Shown piece after piece: positions 15,516-23,441 of a stretch of 64,000 bases of DNA. The notes beneath the pieces are model-generated. The model searched no databases. It saw only the letters and a list, made by a program, of their open reading frames with translations, and had not been told where the DNA came from. This DNA is from JAXLYE01 sp046351595 (GTDB lineage Bacteria; Myxococcota_A; Polyangia; Palsa-1104; JAEUJZ01). The translations under genes were made by a program, and so were the position numbers. The stretch is taken from positions 434,001 to 498,000 of the forward strand of contig JAXLYE010000008.1 in NCBI GenBank assembly GCA_046351595.1. Reading direction: 5' to 3'. Each line of letters opens with the position of its first letter. Position 1 is the first letter of the stretch.

Positions 15516-16993
15516 TACGCCGGCCCGTAGACCTCCAGGATCCGCCGGATGCTCGGCGGACAGAGCGGCCTTCCGGTCCGACTCTGGAAGCCTTGCGCTC
15601 GCAGCTCGTTGGCGATGTAGTTGGGGGTCAGCCCCTCCTGGTCGAGCTGCAGCACGATGTCGATCACCTGGAGCTCCGCGGGCTCCCACTCCAGCGTCTT
15701 GCCGTCTGGGCCGCGGCGGAAGCCGTAGGGCGAGCGTCCTGGGCACTCGTTGCGCTGCCGCTTGACCTCGTGCGCAGCCAGCACGCGGGCGATGAGCTGG
15801 GCGCGCTCGAGCTCGGCCACCGAGTCGAAAACCGTGCGCACGAAGCGGCCGTAGGGCCCATCATCGGCCGAAAGTCCATCGGTCGTCAGACAGGCGCCGC
15901 CCTTGTTCCTGCACATCTGGTCGATGAGGCCAGCGATGTGGACGTCGCGTGCCAGCCGGTCACGGCTCGCGACGAGGAGCTGCGCCCCCGGAAAGCGGCC
16001 AAGGTCGGAGATCGCTTCAAGCAGCGCCGGCCGTCGGTCGACGTCGGCCGCACCGCTGATCACCTCGACGTGCCAGGCAGCGATCTGGATCCCGTGAAGC
16101 TGAGCCCATTGCCGGATGCGGGAGCGCTGCGCCACGGGCCCGAGCTCCTGCCGGTCCTTGCTGCAGCGGACGTAGGCGACTCCAACCTTGGGGTGCGCAG
16201 AGCTGTCGGCGTCCGAAGGCACCTCGTGCGGCCGACGGAGCGCCGGGAGGCCCGGAGGCGTGGGCCCCGGCGACGAGCGCACCCCCGCGGCAAAGCACGC
16301 TCCGTAGCGCAAGAGCATGTGCCGGACCTGGTCGCGGTGAATCCGCGTCCCCTTGCGGCTGCGGCAGCCCTGCGCCCACAGCAGCTGGGAGATCGCATAG
16401 GTGGACAACCCCTCGGCCGCAAGCTGCAGGGCGATGTCCGCCGCCCGCAGCTCGGTCGGCTCCCACTCCAGCGTCTTGCCGTCGCGGCCCTTGCGCATGC
16501 CCCATGGCACGACGCCCAGGCACTCGCCGCGCTGACGCTTGACGGCCTGCGCTGCCCGCACCCGCATCACGTTCTGGCCACGCTCAAGCTCGGCCACGCC
16601 GTCCAGCAGCACGCGCACAAACCGTCCGTAGGGCCCCTCGTCGGACGGGACGCCGTCGACCGCGACGCAGCGGGCGCCGTGCGCCGCGCACATCCGTTCG
16701 ATGAGGCCGGCGTGGTGAACATCCCGCGCAAGGCGGTCGCGGGTCGCGACGACCAGGTGGGCGCCGGGGTGATCGGCCAGGGCTTCCAAGGCCGAGAGCA
16801 GTGCCGGCCGCCGCTCCGGGGCCTCGGCGCCGCTGATCGCTTCGACATGCCAGCCAGCGATCTGGACGCCCTGGCTCTCCGCCCATTGCCGGATTCGGTG
16901 GCGCTGCGCCTGCGGCCCCAGCTGCTGGCGGCCTGTGCTGGTGCGGATGTAAGCGATCCCTACCGGGAGGCGCTTTGTCGACGGAGAGGGCAT
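15329..16993 (-). CDS. tandem double serine recombinase
   Basis: 554 aa from ATG 16993. Two complete serine-recombinase units are fused head to tail. Unit 1 has AYIRTSTGRQ with catalytic Ser19 and TRDRLARD; unit 2 has AYVRCSKDRQ with Ser278 and SRDRLARD. Each resolvase domain is followed by a recombinase domain (KTLEWEPTELRAADI and KTLEWEPAELQVIDI). The units are about 259 residues apart and clearly paralogous. There is no zinc-ribbon or coiled-coil as in large phage integrases. The last ~60 residues lie over the convergent methyltransferase gene and look non-conserved, so the functional end may be near 15515. Confidence 0.8.
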   Translation of the reverse strand: MPSPSTKRLPVGIAYIRTSTGRQQLGPQAQRHRIRQWAESQGVQIAGWHVEAISGAEAPERRPALLSALEALADHPGAHLVVATRDRLARDVHHAGLIERMCAAHGARCVAVDGVPSDEGPYGRFVRVLLDGVAELERGQNVMRVRAAQAVKRQRGECLGVVPWGMRKGRDGKTLEWEPTELRAADIALQLAAEGLSTYAISQLLWAQGCRSRKGTRIHRDQVRHMLLRYGACFAAGVRSSPGPTPPGLPALRRPHEVPSDADSSAHPKVGVAYVRCSKDRQELGPVAQRSRIRQWAQLHGIQIAAWHVEVISGAADVDRRPALLEAISDLGRFPGAQLLVASRDRLARDVHIAGLIDQMCRNKGGACLTTDGLSADDGPYGRFVRTVFDSVAELERAQLIARVLAAHEVKRQRNECPGRSPYGFRRGPDGKTLEWEPAELQVIDIVLQLDQEGLTPNYIANELRAQGFQSRTGRPLCPPSIRRILEVYGPAYHAGLRSLKRGSGSVEATSASRRVASARSHSTSAAGSLSPKRRTCRTRQPHPSSCRLRWSVL

Positions 16994-17132
16994 CGTGCGA
17001 CAAGAGCAAGATGCCGCGCCAGCGCGCAACAAAAGCGAGCTTTGCGCCAGAGAAATATTGCTCTGGCCCGGGTGGGATCATGTACCGTCATTGGGCCATA
17101 CGGCGCACAACAACGCCCGTTTTCCAATAGAA

Positions 17133-17163
17133 GGCGGACGACTGCTTACGACAGTCGTCCGCC
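17133..17163. promoter_or_regulatory. 12-bp perfect inverted repeat before the replication-type gene
   Basis: GGCGGACGACTG and its complement flank a 7-base loop, ending 25 bases before ATG 17189. A second dyad CCAGAG-N8-CTCTGG lies at 17047-17066. Both are in the 195-base gap between the divergent recombinase and the 433-aa gene, so either an operator or a leader hairpin controlling that gene is likely. Confidence 0.55.
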
Positions 17164-17188
17164 GGATTTGCATCGAGGTGCTGGCTCA

Positions 17189-18490
17189 ATGCAACTGAGC
17201 AACAGGATAGTTGCGCCTAATCGTCTGTCAAGACGTGAAAGCGCAATTTTTGAACGCGAGAAGTTTTTCGCGCGAACCGGCCGCGACCGCAGTGGCTGGC
17301 GCATGCCCGCAATCGTGGCCGCGATCATCCGGCCCTATCTGGGCAAATCCGCAGAAGAGGTCGGGGGATGGTTTATCGGGCAATGCTGCGCATCGGCCAA
17401 GAAGCTCGCGGCCGGCAAGCAACGCAAGCCCGATCACACCTGCTCTGAGAAGACCGTCTACCGCGCGCAGGCCGACCTCACTCGGAGCCGGCTCCACGCG
17501 CCCGTCGGCTGGTACAGGGCCAAGGGGCAGCTGCACGAGACGAAGCGGTACCTCGTCTTTGAGTACGCCATCGACGAGCGGACGCAAGATGCACTGCTCG
17601 CCTACTGGCACTGCACCGAGTGGCGCAAGATGCACTGCTCGGGCATCCGGCTTGTCGGTGACGACGAGCAGCCAGACGAGCCACCCGCAGCGCCGTCGGC
17701 CGAGGAGCCACGGCAGCTCTACCTTGGCGACTACGGCCTCACCAAGCTCGCCGCGGCGTTCCTCAAGGCGCGGGCTCACTTCGCGCCGGCGGCGCAGGCC
17801 GAGCGGGGGGCGGAGCTGCAGGACCTCGAGCGACACCAGGCAGAGTGGGAGGCGGAGACGCAGGCGGCGCTCCGGCTCATCGCAGAAGGAGCCCTTTTCG
17901 CGCCTGAGCTGCCCGACTTTTTTTCGCCCCAGCGTCGACAGATTGTCCACATCGGCGCGGACAATCTGTCCACCAAGGATCGGATCCCGGATCCGGATCT
18001 GTCTCTGGATCCGAGTATGAAGACCCACGCTGTTACTCATGCAGCGCCCGCGGACCCACCACCCTCCGCTGCCGGTCTGACAGGACAAGCGCCAGCGACG
18101 GCGGCGGATTTCTTTTTTGGGGGTACAGAGCTCGCGCTGTGCCTCGAAGAACGAGAGCGCTTGGAGCTGAGGCTTGATGCCAAAGTGCAGGCTCATAGCC
18201 TCTGGGGGGAGCATATCCGGCCGTGGCGACGGCCCGATAGCCTCGGTGAAGACATCCGGGGGCTGCGCTACATGCTCGACACCATCGACCTGCTCGAGCG
18301 CAGCTACGCCAAGAAGGGCCGGGCTCCCATCTCGTGGCCCAAGATCTTCGCGTCCGCTCTGCGCAAGAATTACCTTGAGCGTGACCGACGACGAAGGGCC
18401 CTGGAGGAGGCCGAGCAGAAAGCGCGCGAGAAAAGCGGAGCAAAGCCTAGGCCTTCTTCTCGCGGTACGCCTTATTGGCGTCCTCCGTGA
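17189..18490 (+). CDS. probable plasmid replication-type protein
   Basis: 433 aa; start ATG 17189 behind GAGGTG, since the open frame further upstream is only the recombinase's shadow. The N-terminal 110 residues are basic and helical with a winged-helix-like order (MPAIVAAIIRPYLGKSAEE, then CSEKTVYRAQADLTRS). The middle is acidic and helical; the C-terminal end is basic (RKNYLERDRRRRALEEAEQ). I cannot name a family. The location beside partition and recombinase genes, the divergent control region and an internal palindrome with GATC cluster suggest a replication initiator. The 3' end overlaps the truncated methylase by 44 bases. Confidence 0.55.
   Translation: MQLSNRIVAPNRLSRRESAIFEREKFFARTGRDRSGWRMPAIVAAIIRPYLGKSAEEVGGWFIGQCCASAKKLAAGKQRKPDHTCSEKTVYRAQADLTRSRLHAPVGWYRAKGQLHETKRYLVFEYAIDERTQDALLAYWHCTEWRKMHCSGIRLVGDDEQPDEPPAAPSAEEPRQLYLGDYGLTKLAAAFLKARAHFAPAAQAERGAELQDLERHQAEWEAETQAALRLIAEGALFAPELPDFFSPQRRQIVHIGADNLSTKDRIPDPDLSLDPSMKTHAVTHAAPADPPPSAAGLTGQAPATAADFFFGGTELALCLEERERLELRLDAKVQAHSLWGEHIRPWRRPDSLGEDIRGLRYMLDTIDLLERSYAKKGRAPISWPKIFASALRKNYLERDRRRRALEEAEQKAREKSGAKPRPSSRGTPYWRPP
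17937..18011. repeat. internal palindrome and GATC cluster (origin-like)
   Basis: Perfect 12-base arms GACAGATTGTCC and GGACAATCTGTC around a 10-base spacer (17937-17970), preceded by a short T-run, followed by five GATC sites between 17978 and 18011. All lie inside the 433-aa gene, between its helical middle and its C-terminal part. The arrangement is that of iteron-free origins placed within initiator genes, or of a site-specific recombination site. This is a reading of the sequence pattern only. Confidence 0.5.
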
Positions 18491-19253
18491 GGCTGGCGCC
18501 GCGGATGCCGTAGGGCGGGTTGCTGACGAGCAGGCCGAGCTTGCCGCGCACCGCGAGCTCGTGCTGCGCCAGCCACCGCTCAAACGGCGCCTCGACCACC
18601 GTGAGGTCTGGGCGGACGGCGGCCAGCATGCTCGCGGAGACGTGCGAGTACTCGACGGCCGTCCAGCGCAGCGCCTCAAAGCCCGATCCCGAGAAGGCAT
18701 GGACGAGGCGGCCGATGCCGGCGGACGGCTCCAGCGCCTGCACCACGCCCTCGTGGGTCGGCAGGCCGAGCAGGTGCGGGCGCAGCACGCGTGCGATCTC
18801 GGCCGCCACCTTGGACGGCGTGTAGTACTCGTGGATGACGCCGCGCGCCTCGGGCTGCCAGCCCGGCGGGAGCTGCGCGGCCACGGCGTCGATCGACAAG
18901 CCGCCCCAGCCCGAGTAGCGCAGGAGCGTCGTGCGCTCCGCGGGTCCCACCTGAGCCCCCGAGGCCAGGACCCGCAGCGCCTCCAGATTCGCCTGCGTGC
19001 GCGCCGCAGCCGGCCACTCATCGGGCGGCAGCGCATCGGGCGACCACGCAGCCGCCTCGGGGGCTGCAACCGACGGACGCGGCGCCGCAAGCTGTGCCAA
19101 GAGCTGCGCCAGCGTCGCGGCCAGCGCGCTGCGGTGCTGAGCGAAGAAGCGGCCGACAAACGGCGCCGTCACGCCCGGAGGCGGCTGCTGCGAGAGCGCC
19201 GTCTCCAGGAACCGCACGCCGCGCTCGGCGTAGGTGAGAGCCGTGGGCGTCAT
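18447..19253 (-). pseudogene. N6-adenine DNA methylase, truncated after motif IV
   Basis: 268 aa from ATG 19253. Segments typical of large element-borne methylases are present: RYSGWGGLS, then EYYTPSKVAAEIARVLRP, the SAM motif LEPSAGIGRLVHAF and the catalytic NPPYGIRGASL. The protein stops at AYREKKA, where relatives continue for hundreds of residues with the rest of the methylase and often a helicase. It lacks the target-recognition and later methylase motifs, so activity is doubtful. The break coincides with the 3' end of the convergent 433-aa gene, suggesting a deletion junction near 18.45 kb. Start overlaps the upstream stop (ATGA). Confidence 0.7.
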
Positions 19254-20032
19254 TTCAGCCCCCGCTCCTTGCTCATCTCGGTCGCGAGCTGGCCCGCAAG
19301 CTGCGGCATGAGCCCCTGGATCGCGCGCAACATGGCTGCCTCTTCGCCCGTGGGCGTCGCGGTCTCCGCTGTTGCCGCCGTCGCACTTTTCTTGCGCGGC
19401 GTCTTCGCAGGGATCGGCGCGGCGGTCGGTGCCGGTGCCTGCGTCGTTGCCGGGGCCTTCGGCGGCTCGTCGGACACGGGCCGCATCGCCGCCGGGCGGT
19501 TGAGCTCCCGCTGCAGCCGCGTGATCTCGACCTCGATGCGCCGCGCCTCCGCGAGCAGCGCCGCGTGCTTGGTCGAAGCCGCCGCCTGCTTGTGCGCGGC
19601 CTCCTTCTGCGTCGCCTCCTTGCGCGCGCTCTGCGCCCGCTTGGCCCAGCGCGCCGCGACCTCCTCCTGCTTGCTCTGCTGCTGCGTGAGGCGCTCCAGC
19701 CGATGCGACAGGCGCTCCACCGCGGCCGGCGGGCGCAGCTCGTCCGCGCCAAAGACCTCGCCGCGCTCGGCGTTCTTGGGCGGGCGCACGCTGCCCTTGG
19801 CGATGCGGATGCCGACCACGGGGCTCGGCACCACCTCGCCGTGCCGGCACGAGCAGGTCGTCTGCGCCGCGGCCTCCGCGCTCTTGCCGTTGCGCCAGGC
19901 CTCGATGAAGTAGGGCCGCAGCATCTCCATCAGCTCGCGCGAGATGCGCGCGTCATGCGCCCGCTGCAGGTACGCAGCGATCATCGAGAAGTACGAAGAC
20001 GGCGGCAGCTTGTCTGCACGTGATTTCCACAT
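19250..20032 (-). CDS. coiled-coil hypothetical protein
   Basis: 260 aa, GGGGGGAT before ATG. The N-terminal 50 residues are helical (AYLQRAHDARISRELMEMLR), with CSCRH near 60, then a long Gln/Lys/Ala/Glu coiled coil about 105-180, an Ala/Pro/Thr linker and a final helix MLRAIQGLMPQLAGQLATEM. Unknown family. Middle gene of the minus-strand unit: 349-aa protein, J-protein, this protein, methylase. Confidence 0.6.
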   Translation of the reverse strand: MWKSRADKLPPSSYFSMIAAYLQRAHDARISRELMEMLRPYFIEAWRNGKSAEAAAQTTCSCRHGEVVPSPVVGIRIAKGSVRPPKNAERGEVFGADELRPPAAVERLSHRLERLTQQQSKQEEVAARWAKRAQSARKEATQKEAAHKQAAASTKHAALLAEARRIEVEITRLQRELNRPAAMRPVSDEPPKAPATTQAPAPTAAPIPAKTPRKKSATAATAETATPTGEEAAMLRAIQGLMPQLAGQLATEMSKERGLK

Positions 20033-20053
20033 CGGAATCCCCCCAGAATCTGG

Positions 20054-20554
20054 TTATGTCGTCGGTCCGCGGTCGCCCCGGCCGATGCCGAGCGCCTTGC
20101 GCAAGCGTCCAAGCCCCGCGCGCACGCCCTCGACGGCCAGCTCCGCGAGCTCGCCCCCGACGGTGTCAAGGACCCGTGCGATCCCTTCGGCCAGGCGCTG
20201 CCGCTCGGCCGGATCCAGATCCTCGTAGCGCAGCGCGAGCGTGCTCTTGCAGTGCCAGCACCGTGCGATGTGCCCGCGCGGCGGCCAGCGCGTGATGCGG
20301 TTGGCGTGGCCGCATCCCTTGCACGCCACCGCGCCGATCTTCGCCATCCAGGCCGCCCGCTCGGCGTCGTACCGGATACGCTTCTCCGGATCGCTCAAGA
20401 CCTCGTACGCCGCCTGCACCACCCGGAACCGCTCGGCGCTGCCGCGGCGGTCGGGGTGCGCCTCACGAGCGCACCGGCGATACGCAGACTTGATCTCATC
20501 CGCCGAAGCCTGCGGGCAGACTCCCAAAACGGAGTAGTGGTTCTCCACGGTCAT
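20054..20554 (-). CDS. J-domain protein with zinc ribbon
   Basis: 166 aa. J domain residues 5-64 with HPD at 33-35, then a zinc ribbon with C78-x2-C81 and C99-x2-C102, then an acidic Leu/Ala-rich helix pair. A class C J-protein with a ribbon unlike the DnaJ double zinc centre. Start overlaps the upstream stop by four bases (ATGA), the same coupling as for the J-protein at 833-1339. It probably recruits an Hsp70 to the product of the upstream gene. Confidence 0.85.
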   Translation of the reverse strand: MTVENHYSVLGVCPQASADEIKSAYRRCAREAHPDRRGSAERFRVVQAAYEVLSDPEKRIRYDAERAAWMAKIGAVACKGCGHANRITRWPPRGHIARCWHCKSTLALRYEDLDPAERQRLAEGIARVLDTVGGELAELAVEGVRAGLGRLRKALGIGRGDRGPTT

Positions 20555-21600
20555 CCCTCCAACCCGCCGGCAGAACTCGGGCCTGCCTCGGGCTCCGTTG
20601 CCGGTGCAGTCGATTCCTCACGGAAGCTGTCGAGGAGCTCCTTCCAGCCCTCCGGAGAGCTCAGCGCCTGCGCCAGCTCCAGCTCGGAGAGCGCACGGAG
20701 CCGCTTCCCCATGCGCTCCAGTACCTCTGCAGGCGGAGCTGCACTGCTCGGGAAACCCTGCGCCGACGCAGCCTGCGCCGGCGCCGAAGGAAGCTGCGGC
20801 TGCGCGGCCCGTGCCGCGCCCGGGGCCGGCCAGCGCTGGACGAGCGCCACGCTCACGTCCTTGAGCAGCGCGAGCGCCGAGTGCCCGAGCCCCACGTAGT
20901 CCGGCGGCGGCGGCGGCGGGTGCTTCTGGTGCTTCTCGACGTGCGCGATGACGGAGTTCTGCATCTCCATCAGCTCGTGCACGGCGGTCCGGATCTGCGC
21001 GAGATCACGAAACGCTTCCTTGGCGTGCAGCACCATGTTGCGCTGCATCTCCATCATTTCCCGCCGCATCAGGCGGTTGAGCAGGAAGTGCTCCCCGACC
21101 TCCTTGACGTACGTCGAGTTCCGGATGAAGTCCTGCTGCCGCTCCTCCAGGTCGAGCACGTGCAGGTGGCGGCGGAACTCCGTCTCGTCTTCAGGAACGG
21201 CGCCTGCGTCCATCGGCTGCGCCGCAGGCGCTGCAGGCGCCGACGGGGTTGGTGGCGCAGCGGCTGGCTGCGCCGGCGCCGTCTCCACGGTCGTAGTGCT
21301 CGTCGCACCGCCTCCACCGCTCAGGTTCAGCGAGAGCTGCGCCTGCCGGTTCTTATGGACCTCGTTCTGCAGGTTGACCAGTAGCATCTGGTCGCAGTGG
21401 CCCAGCGACCGCTGCTCTTCGTCATAAAAACAAAGCAGGTAGCGCCCGCTCGGTATGCCGTAGGGCGAGTCTCCTATGCGGTAGAACGCGTTTTCCTCCG
21501 GCGGAAAGACGCGAATGTTTCCATCGAGGGACTGCAACTTCAGCCGGTAGTGGGTTGCATTCCCAGGTGCCAGGGCTCGGATTCGATCGCTCAAGAACAT
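20551..21600 (-). CDS. hypothetical protein coupled to the J-protein
   Basis: 349 aa. Residues 15-95 form a beta-rich domain (RLKLQSLDGNIRVF, then YRIGDSPYGIPSGRYLLCFY), then an Ala/Pro linker and a Met-rich helical region about 160-215 (NRLMRREMMEMQRNM, then HELMEMQNSVIAHVEKH), a poly-Pro run and an Ala-rich tail. No known family. It starts the four-gene minus-strand unit and borders the dyad array at 21686-22050. Confidence 0.6.
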   Translation of the reverse strand: MFLSDRIRALAPGNATHYRLKLQSLDGNIRVFPPEENAFYRIGDSPYGIPSGRYLLCFYDEEQRSLGHCDQMLLVNLQNEVHKNRQAQLSLNLSGGGGATSTTTVETAPAQPAAAPPTPSAPAAPAAQPMDAGAVPEDETEFRRHLHVLDLEERQQDFIRNSTYVKEVGEHFLLNRLMRREMMEMQRNMVLHAKEAFRDLAQIRTAVHELMEMQNSVIAHVEKHQKHPPPPPPDYVGLGHSALALLKDVSVALVQRWPAPGAARAAQPQLPSAPAQAASAQGFPSSAAPPAEVLERMGKRLRALSELELAQALSSPEGWKELLDSFREESTAPATEPEAGPSSAGGLEG

Positions 21601-21645
21601 GCTTCCAACCTAAGCGGCCTGGTTGTGAGAGCCCGTTCGACAATC

Positions 21646-21661
21646 GTTAGAAAAACGTGAG
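21646..21661 (+). promoter_or_regulatory. GTTRG-N6-GTGAG box 1
   Basis: GTTAG-AAAAAC-GTGAG, with another AAAAATGTGAG directly after it. The same 16-base pattern occurs at 22051-22066 (inverted), 23303-23318 and 23338-23353 (inverted). It lies 46 bases upstream of the 349-aa gene's start. It may be an operator or a promoter element of a shared regulon. Confidence 0.5.
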
Positions 21662-21685
21662 AAAAATGTGAGACGGCGCTCTGGA

Positions 21686-22050
21686 CGTTTGCAAGCAAGC
21701 GGCCTGTGGGGGCGCCTGCGCCGAGGTAGGATGGACAGCTCGCCTCGTCGGCGTTTGCCAACAAGCGCCGTCGCCGCTTGTCAACAGAGGCCGCGTGCGC
21801 CTGCGAACAAACGGCGGGCTGCCGTTTGTCTACAACCGGCCCGAGCGTTTGCATACCCACGCTGGGTATCCAACGGAGCAACGTCTCCAATGCGGCGAAA
21901 CTATGAATGAAGCAGGCAGAGGCCTGTTGGCAGCGAGCGGTTGTGTGCAAACGCCTCGGCCTGGTTGTACACAAACTGACGCCTCTCGTTTGTGCGCAAC
22001 CGGATCCGGCTCTTGCACGCAAACGGGCCGCCCGATCGCGCGCAAACGGG
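21686..22050. repeat. array of about eleven CGTTTG-N4-CAAACG-type dyads
   Basis: Degenerate 16-base dyads lie near 21686, 21752, 21775, 21798, 21822, 21846, 21938, 21963, 21987, 22011 and 22035; many steps are about 24 bases. Best examples are CGTTTGCCAACAAGCG (21752) and GGTTGTACACAAACT (21963). The array fills a 500-base gap between divergent genes that holds no credible coding frame. It could be an origin, a centromere or a multi-site operator. Confidence 0.75.
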
Positions 22051-22090
22051 CTCACATCTTTCCAACATAAATCTCACAAAAATCTCACGG
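22051..22090 (-). promoter_or_regulatory. GTTRG-N6-GTGAG box 2 and CTCACAAAAATC repeat
   Basis: CTCAC-ATCTTT-CCAAC at 22051-22066 is the inverted form of box 1. AATCTCACAAAAATC at 22070-22084 recurs identically at 23335-23349. The pair sits 23-60 bases before the zinc-finger gene at 22113. Confidence 0.5.
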
Positions 22091-22112
22091 CACCCGCCCC
22101 AGGATGCCTTTC

Positions 22113-22622
22113 ATGGACAAGCCACGTTGCCCCGTATGTAGAAGACCCGTCCCCTCAAACCCGCGTGCCGTGTTCTGCTGCCCCCGCTGCCGCTGGCGGG
22201 CCTGGTGGCATCGAACCTCGGCCTTCGCGCACGAGCTCGAGCAGATCCCGCCCGCGGTGCTGCCGGCCGAGGCGGAGAAGATCCTGCCGAACGACGCCGA
22301 CCGGCCGCTCGTCGCCAGCCAGCTCCTGCTCATCGGGCGCGCTCCGTCGGGTGCGCGCGGCTACCGCGTCGGCCTCAAGCAGATCGGTTCGCAGCTCATG
22401 CGCTGGTTCCCGGCCGCGAAGCTGCGGTCGCCGCCGATGTTCTCGCTGGAGCCGTTCGAGTGGGCGCTGGTTCCGATCGCAGGGACGTACGTGGTCGTGT
22501 ACATGGATGCCCGGTGCCAGCCGATCGGCGGGCCGCGCTTCTCGCTCGCGATCCGGGAGACCGATCCGCGCCTGCTCTACTCGGACGGCGACCGCACGTA
22601 CAAGCCGCGTCCACGGCCGTAG
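22113..22622 (+). CDS. zinc-finger protein related to the 2.9-4.2 kb family
   Basis: 169 aa from ATG 22113 (AGG 11 bases before; ATG 22104 is too close). Finger CPVCRRPV...VFCCPRCRWRAWWHR in the same CxxC...C-x2/3-C layout, with Trp-rich basic helix. The rest is alpha/beta: AEKILPNDADRPLV, RGYRVGLKQIG, and FEWALVPIAGTYVVVYMD, ending in a basic tail. Family of the C-terminal part not recognised. Confidence 0.6.
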   Translation: MDKPRCPVCRRPVPSNPRAVFCCPRCRWRAWWHRTSAFAHELEQIPPAVLPAEAEKILPNDADRPLVASQLLLIGRAPSGARGYRVGLKQIGSQLMRWFPAAKLRSPPMFSLEPFEWALVPIAGTYVVVYMDARCQPIGGPRFSLAIRETDPRLLYSDGDRTYKPRPRP

Positions 22623-22629
22623 CGAGCGA

Positions 22630-23268
22630 TCACCCGCTGCTCTTGCGCCACACCGTGCTGACCCAGTTCTGCTGCGCGCGCGGCTTGCCGGCGGGTCGGT
22701 AGGCGCAGGCGAGCCGGTCGAAGCTGGCTTCGCGGACGATGCGGCACCAGGTGGCGACGCGGTGGTAGCAGCAGAAGCGGTCGCCGAGCCAGCCTTGCTC
22801 GTCGCTCCCGCGCGGGTTCAGTGCGAACAGGACGCCGTCTGGCCGCAGCGTCGCGTGCAGGACCGCGAGCACCTGCGGCAGCGCCTCGGGCGGGATGTGG
22901 AAGAGGGACGCGCTGGCAAAGACGCCGTCGAAGCGAGCCGGCGGCAGATCGAGCGCGAGCAGATCCTGCTGGCGCACCTCGCACCTGGACGCCGCGCGCG
23001 CCATCTCCACGAACCGTGTCGAGCCGTCGACGCCGACCGCTCGGTGCCCGAGCCGCGTGAAGTGCACGAGATCGCGACCCGGTCCACAGCCCAGATCGAG
23101 AAGGTCCAGAGCGCGGCCTGCACGCTGTGCCTTCAGGTGCCGAAAGAACAGCGCATAGTCCGCCGACAGATCACGACTCTGGGTCTCGTTCCAGTAGTCT
23201 TCCGCCATCGCGTCGTAGGCGGCGATCGTGCTCGCGGCGGCCTCGCGACGGGCCTCGGTCGTGCGCAT
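22630..23268 (-). CDS. class I SAM-dependent methyltransferase
   Basis: 212 aa. Typical small-molecule methyltransferase: AYDAMAEDYWNET entry helix, motif I LLDLGCGPGRDL, GVDGSTRFVEMAR, motif IV FDGVFASASLFHI and motif V LRPDGVLFALNPRG. Methyltransf_11/25-like; substrate unknown. It lies between two box-bearing regions and convergent with the zinc-finger gene. Confidence 0.85.
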   Translation of the reverse strand: MRTTEARREAAASTIAAYDAMAEDYWNETQSRDLSADYALFFRHLKAQRAGRALDLLDLGCGPGRDLVHFTRLGHRAVGVDGSTRFVEMARAASRCEVRQQDLLALDLPPARFDGVFASASLFHIPPEALPQVLAVLHATLRPDGVLFALNPRGSDEQGWLGDRFCCYHRVATWCRIVREASFDRLACAYRPAGKPRAQQNWVSTVWRKSSG

Positions 23269-23302
23269 AGCACAACCCTAGCCGAGCGGCTGTTTGATTT
23301 TC

Positions 23303-23353
23303 GTTGGAAAAGCGTGAGAGCGGGACGGCGGCGCAATCTCACAAAAATCCAAC
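23303..23353. promoter_or_regulatory. GTTRG-N6-GTGAG boxes 3 and 4, facing each other
   Basis: GTTGG-AAAAGC-GTGAG at 23303-23318 and its inverted copy CTCAC-AAAAAT-CCAAC at 23338-23353, 19 bases apart, lie between the divergent methyltransferase and wHTH-AAA genes. They are the best matches of the four copies in the window. Confidence 0.5.
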
Positions 23354-23441
23354 GCCGGCTCGCGGCTTCGGGGCTGACGGCCGGGCCGGGCCGCTGTAGT
23401 CTCTTCGGGCAGCGCCGGTGCGCAAGGGGGGATCCGAGCGT

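Noticed and set aside
14343..15746. 467-codon minus-strand frame opposite the HTH-methyltransferase
   Set aside because: Antisense frame; the plus-strand protein has two HTH and a methyltransferase fold.
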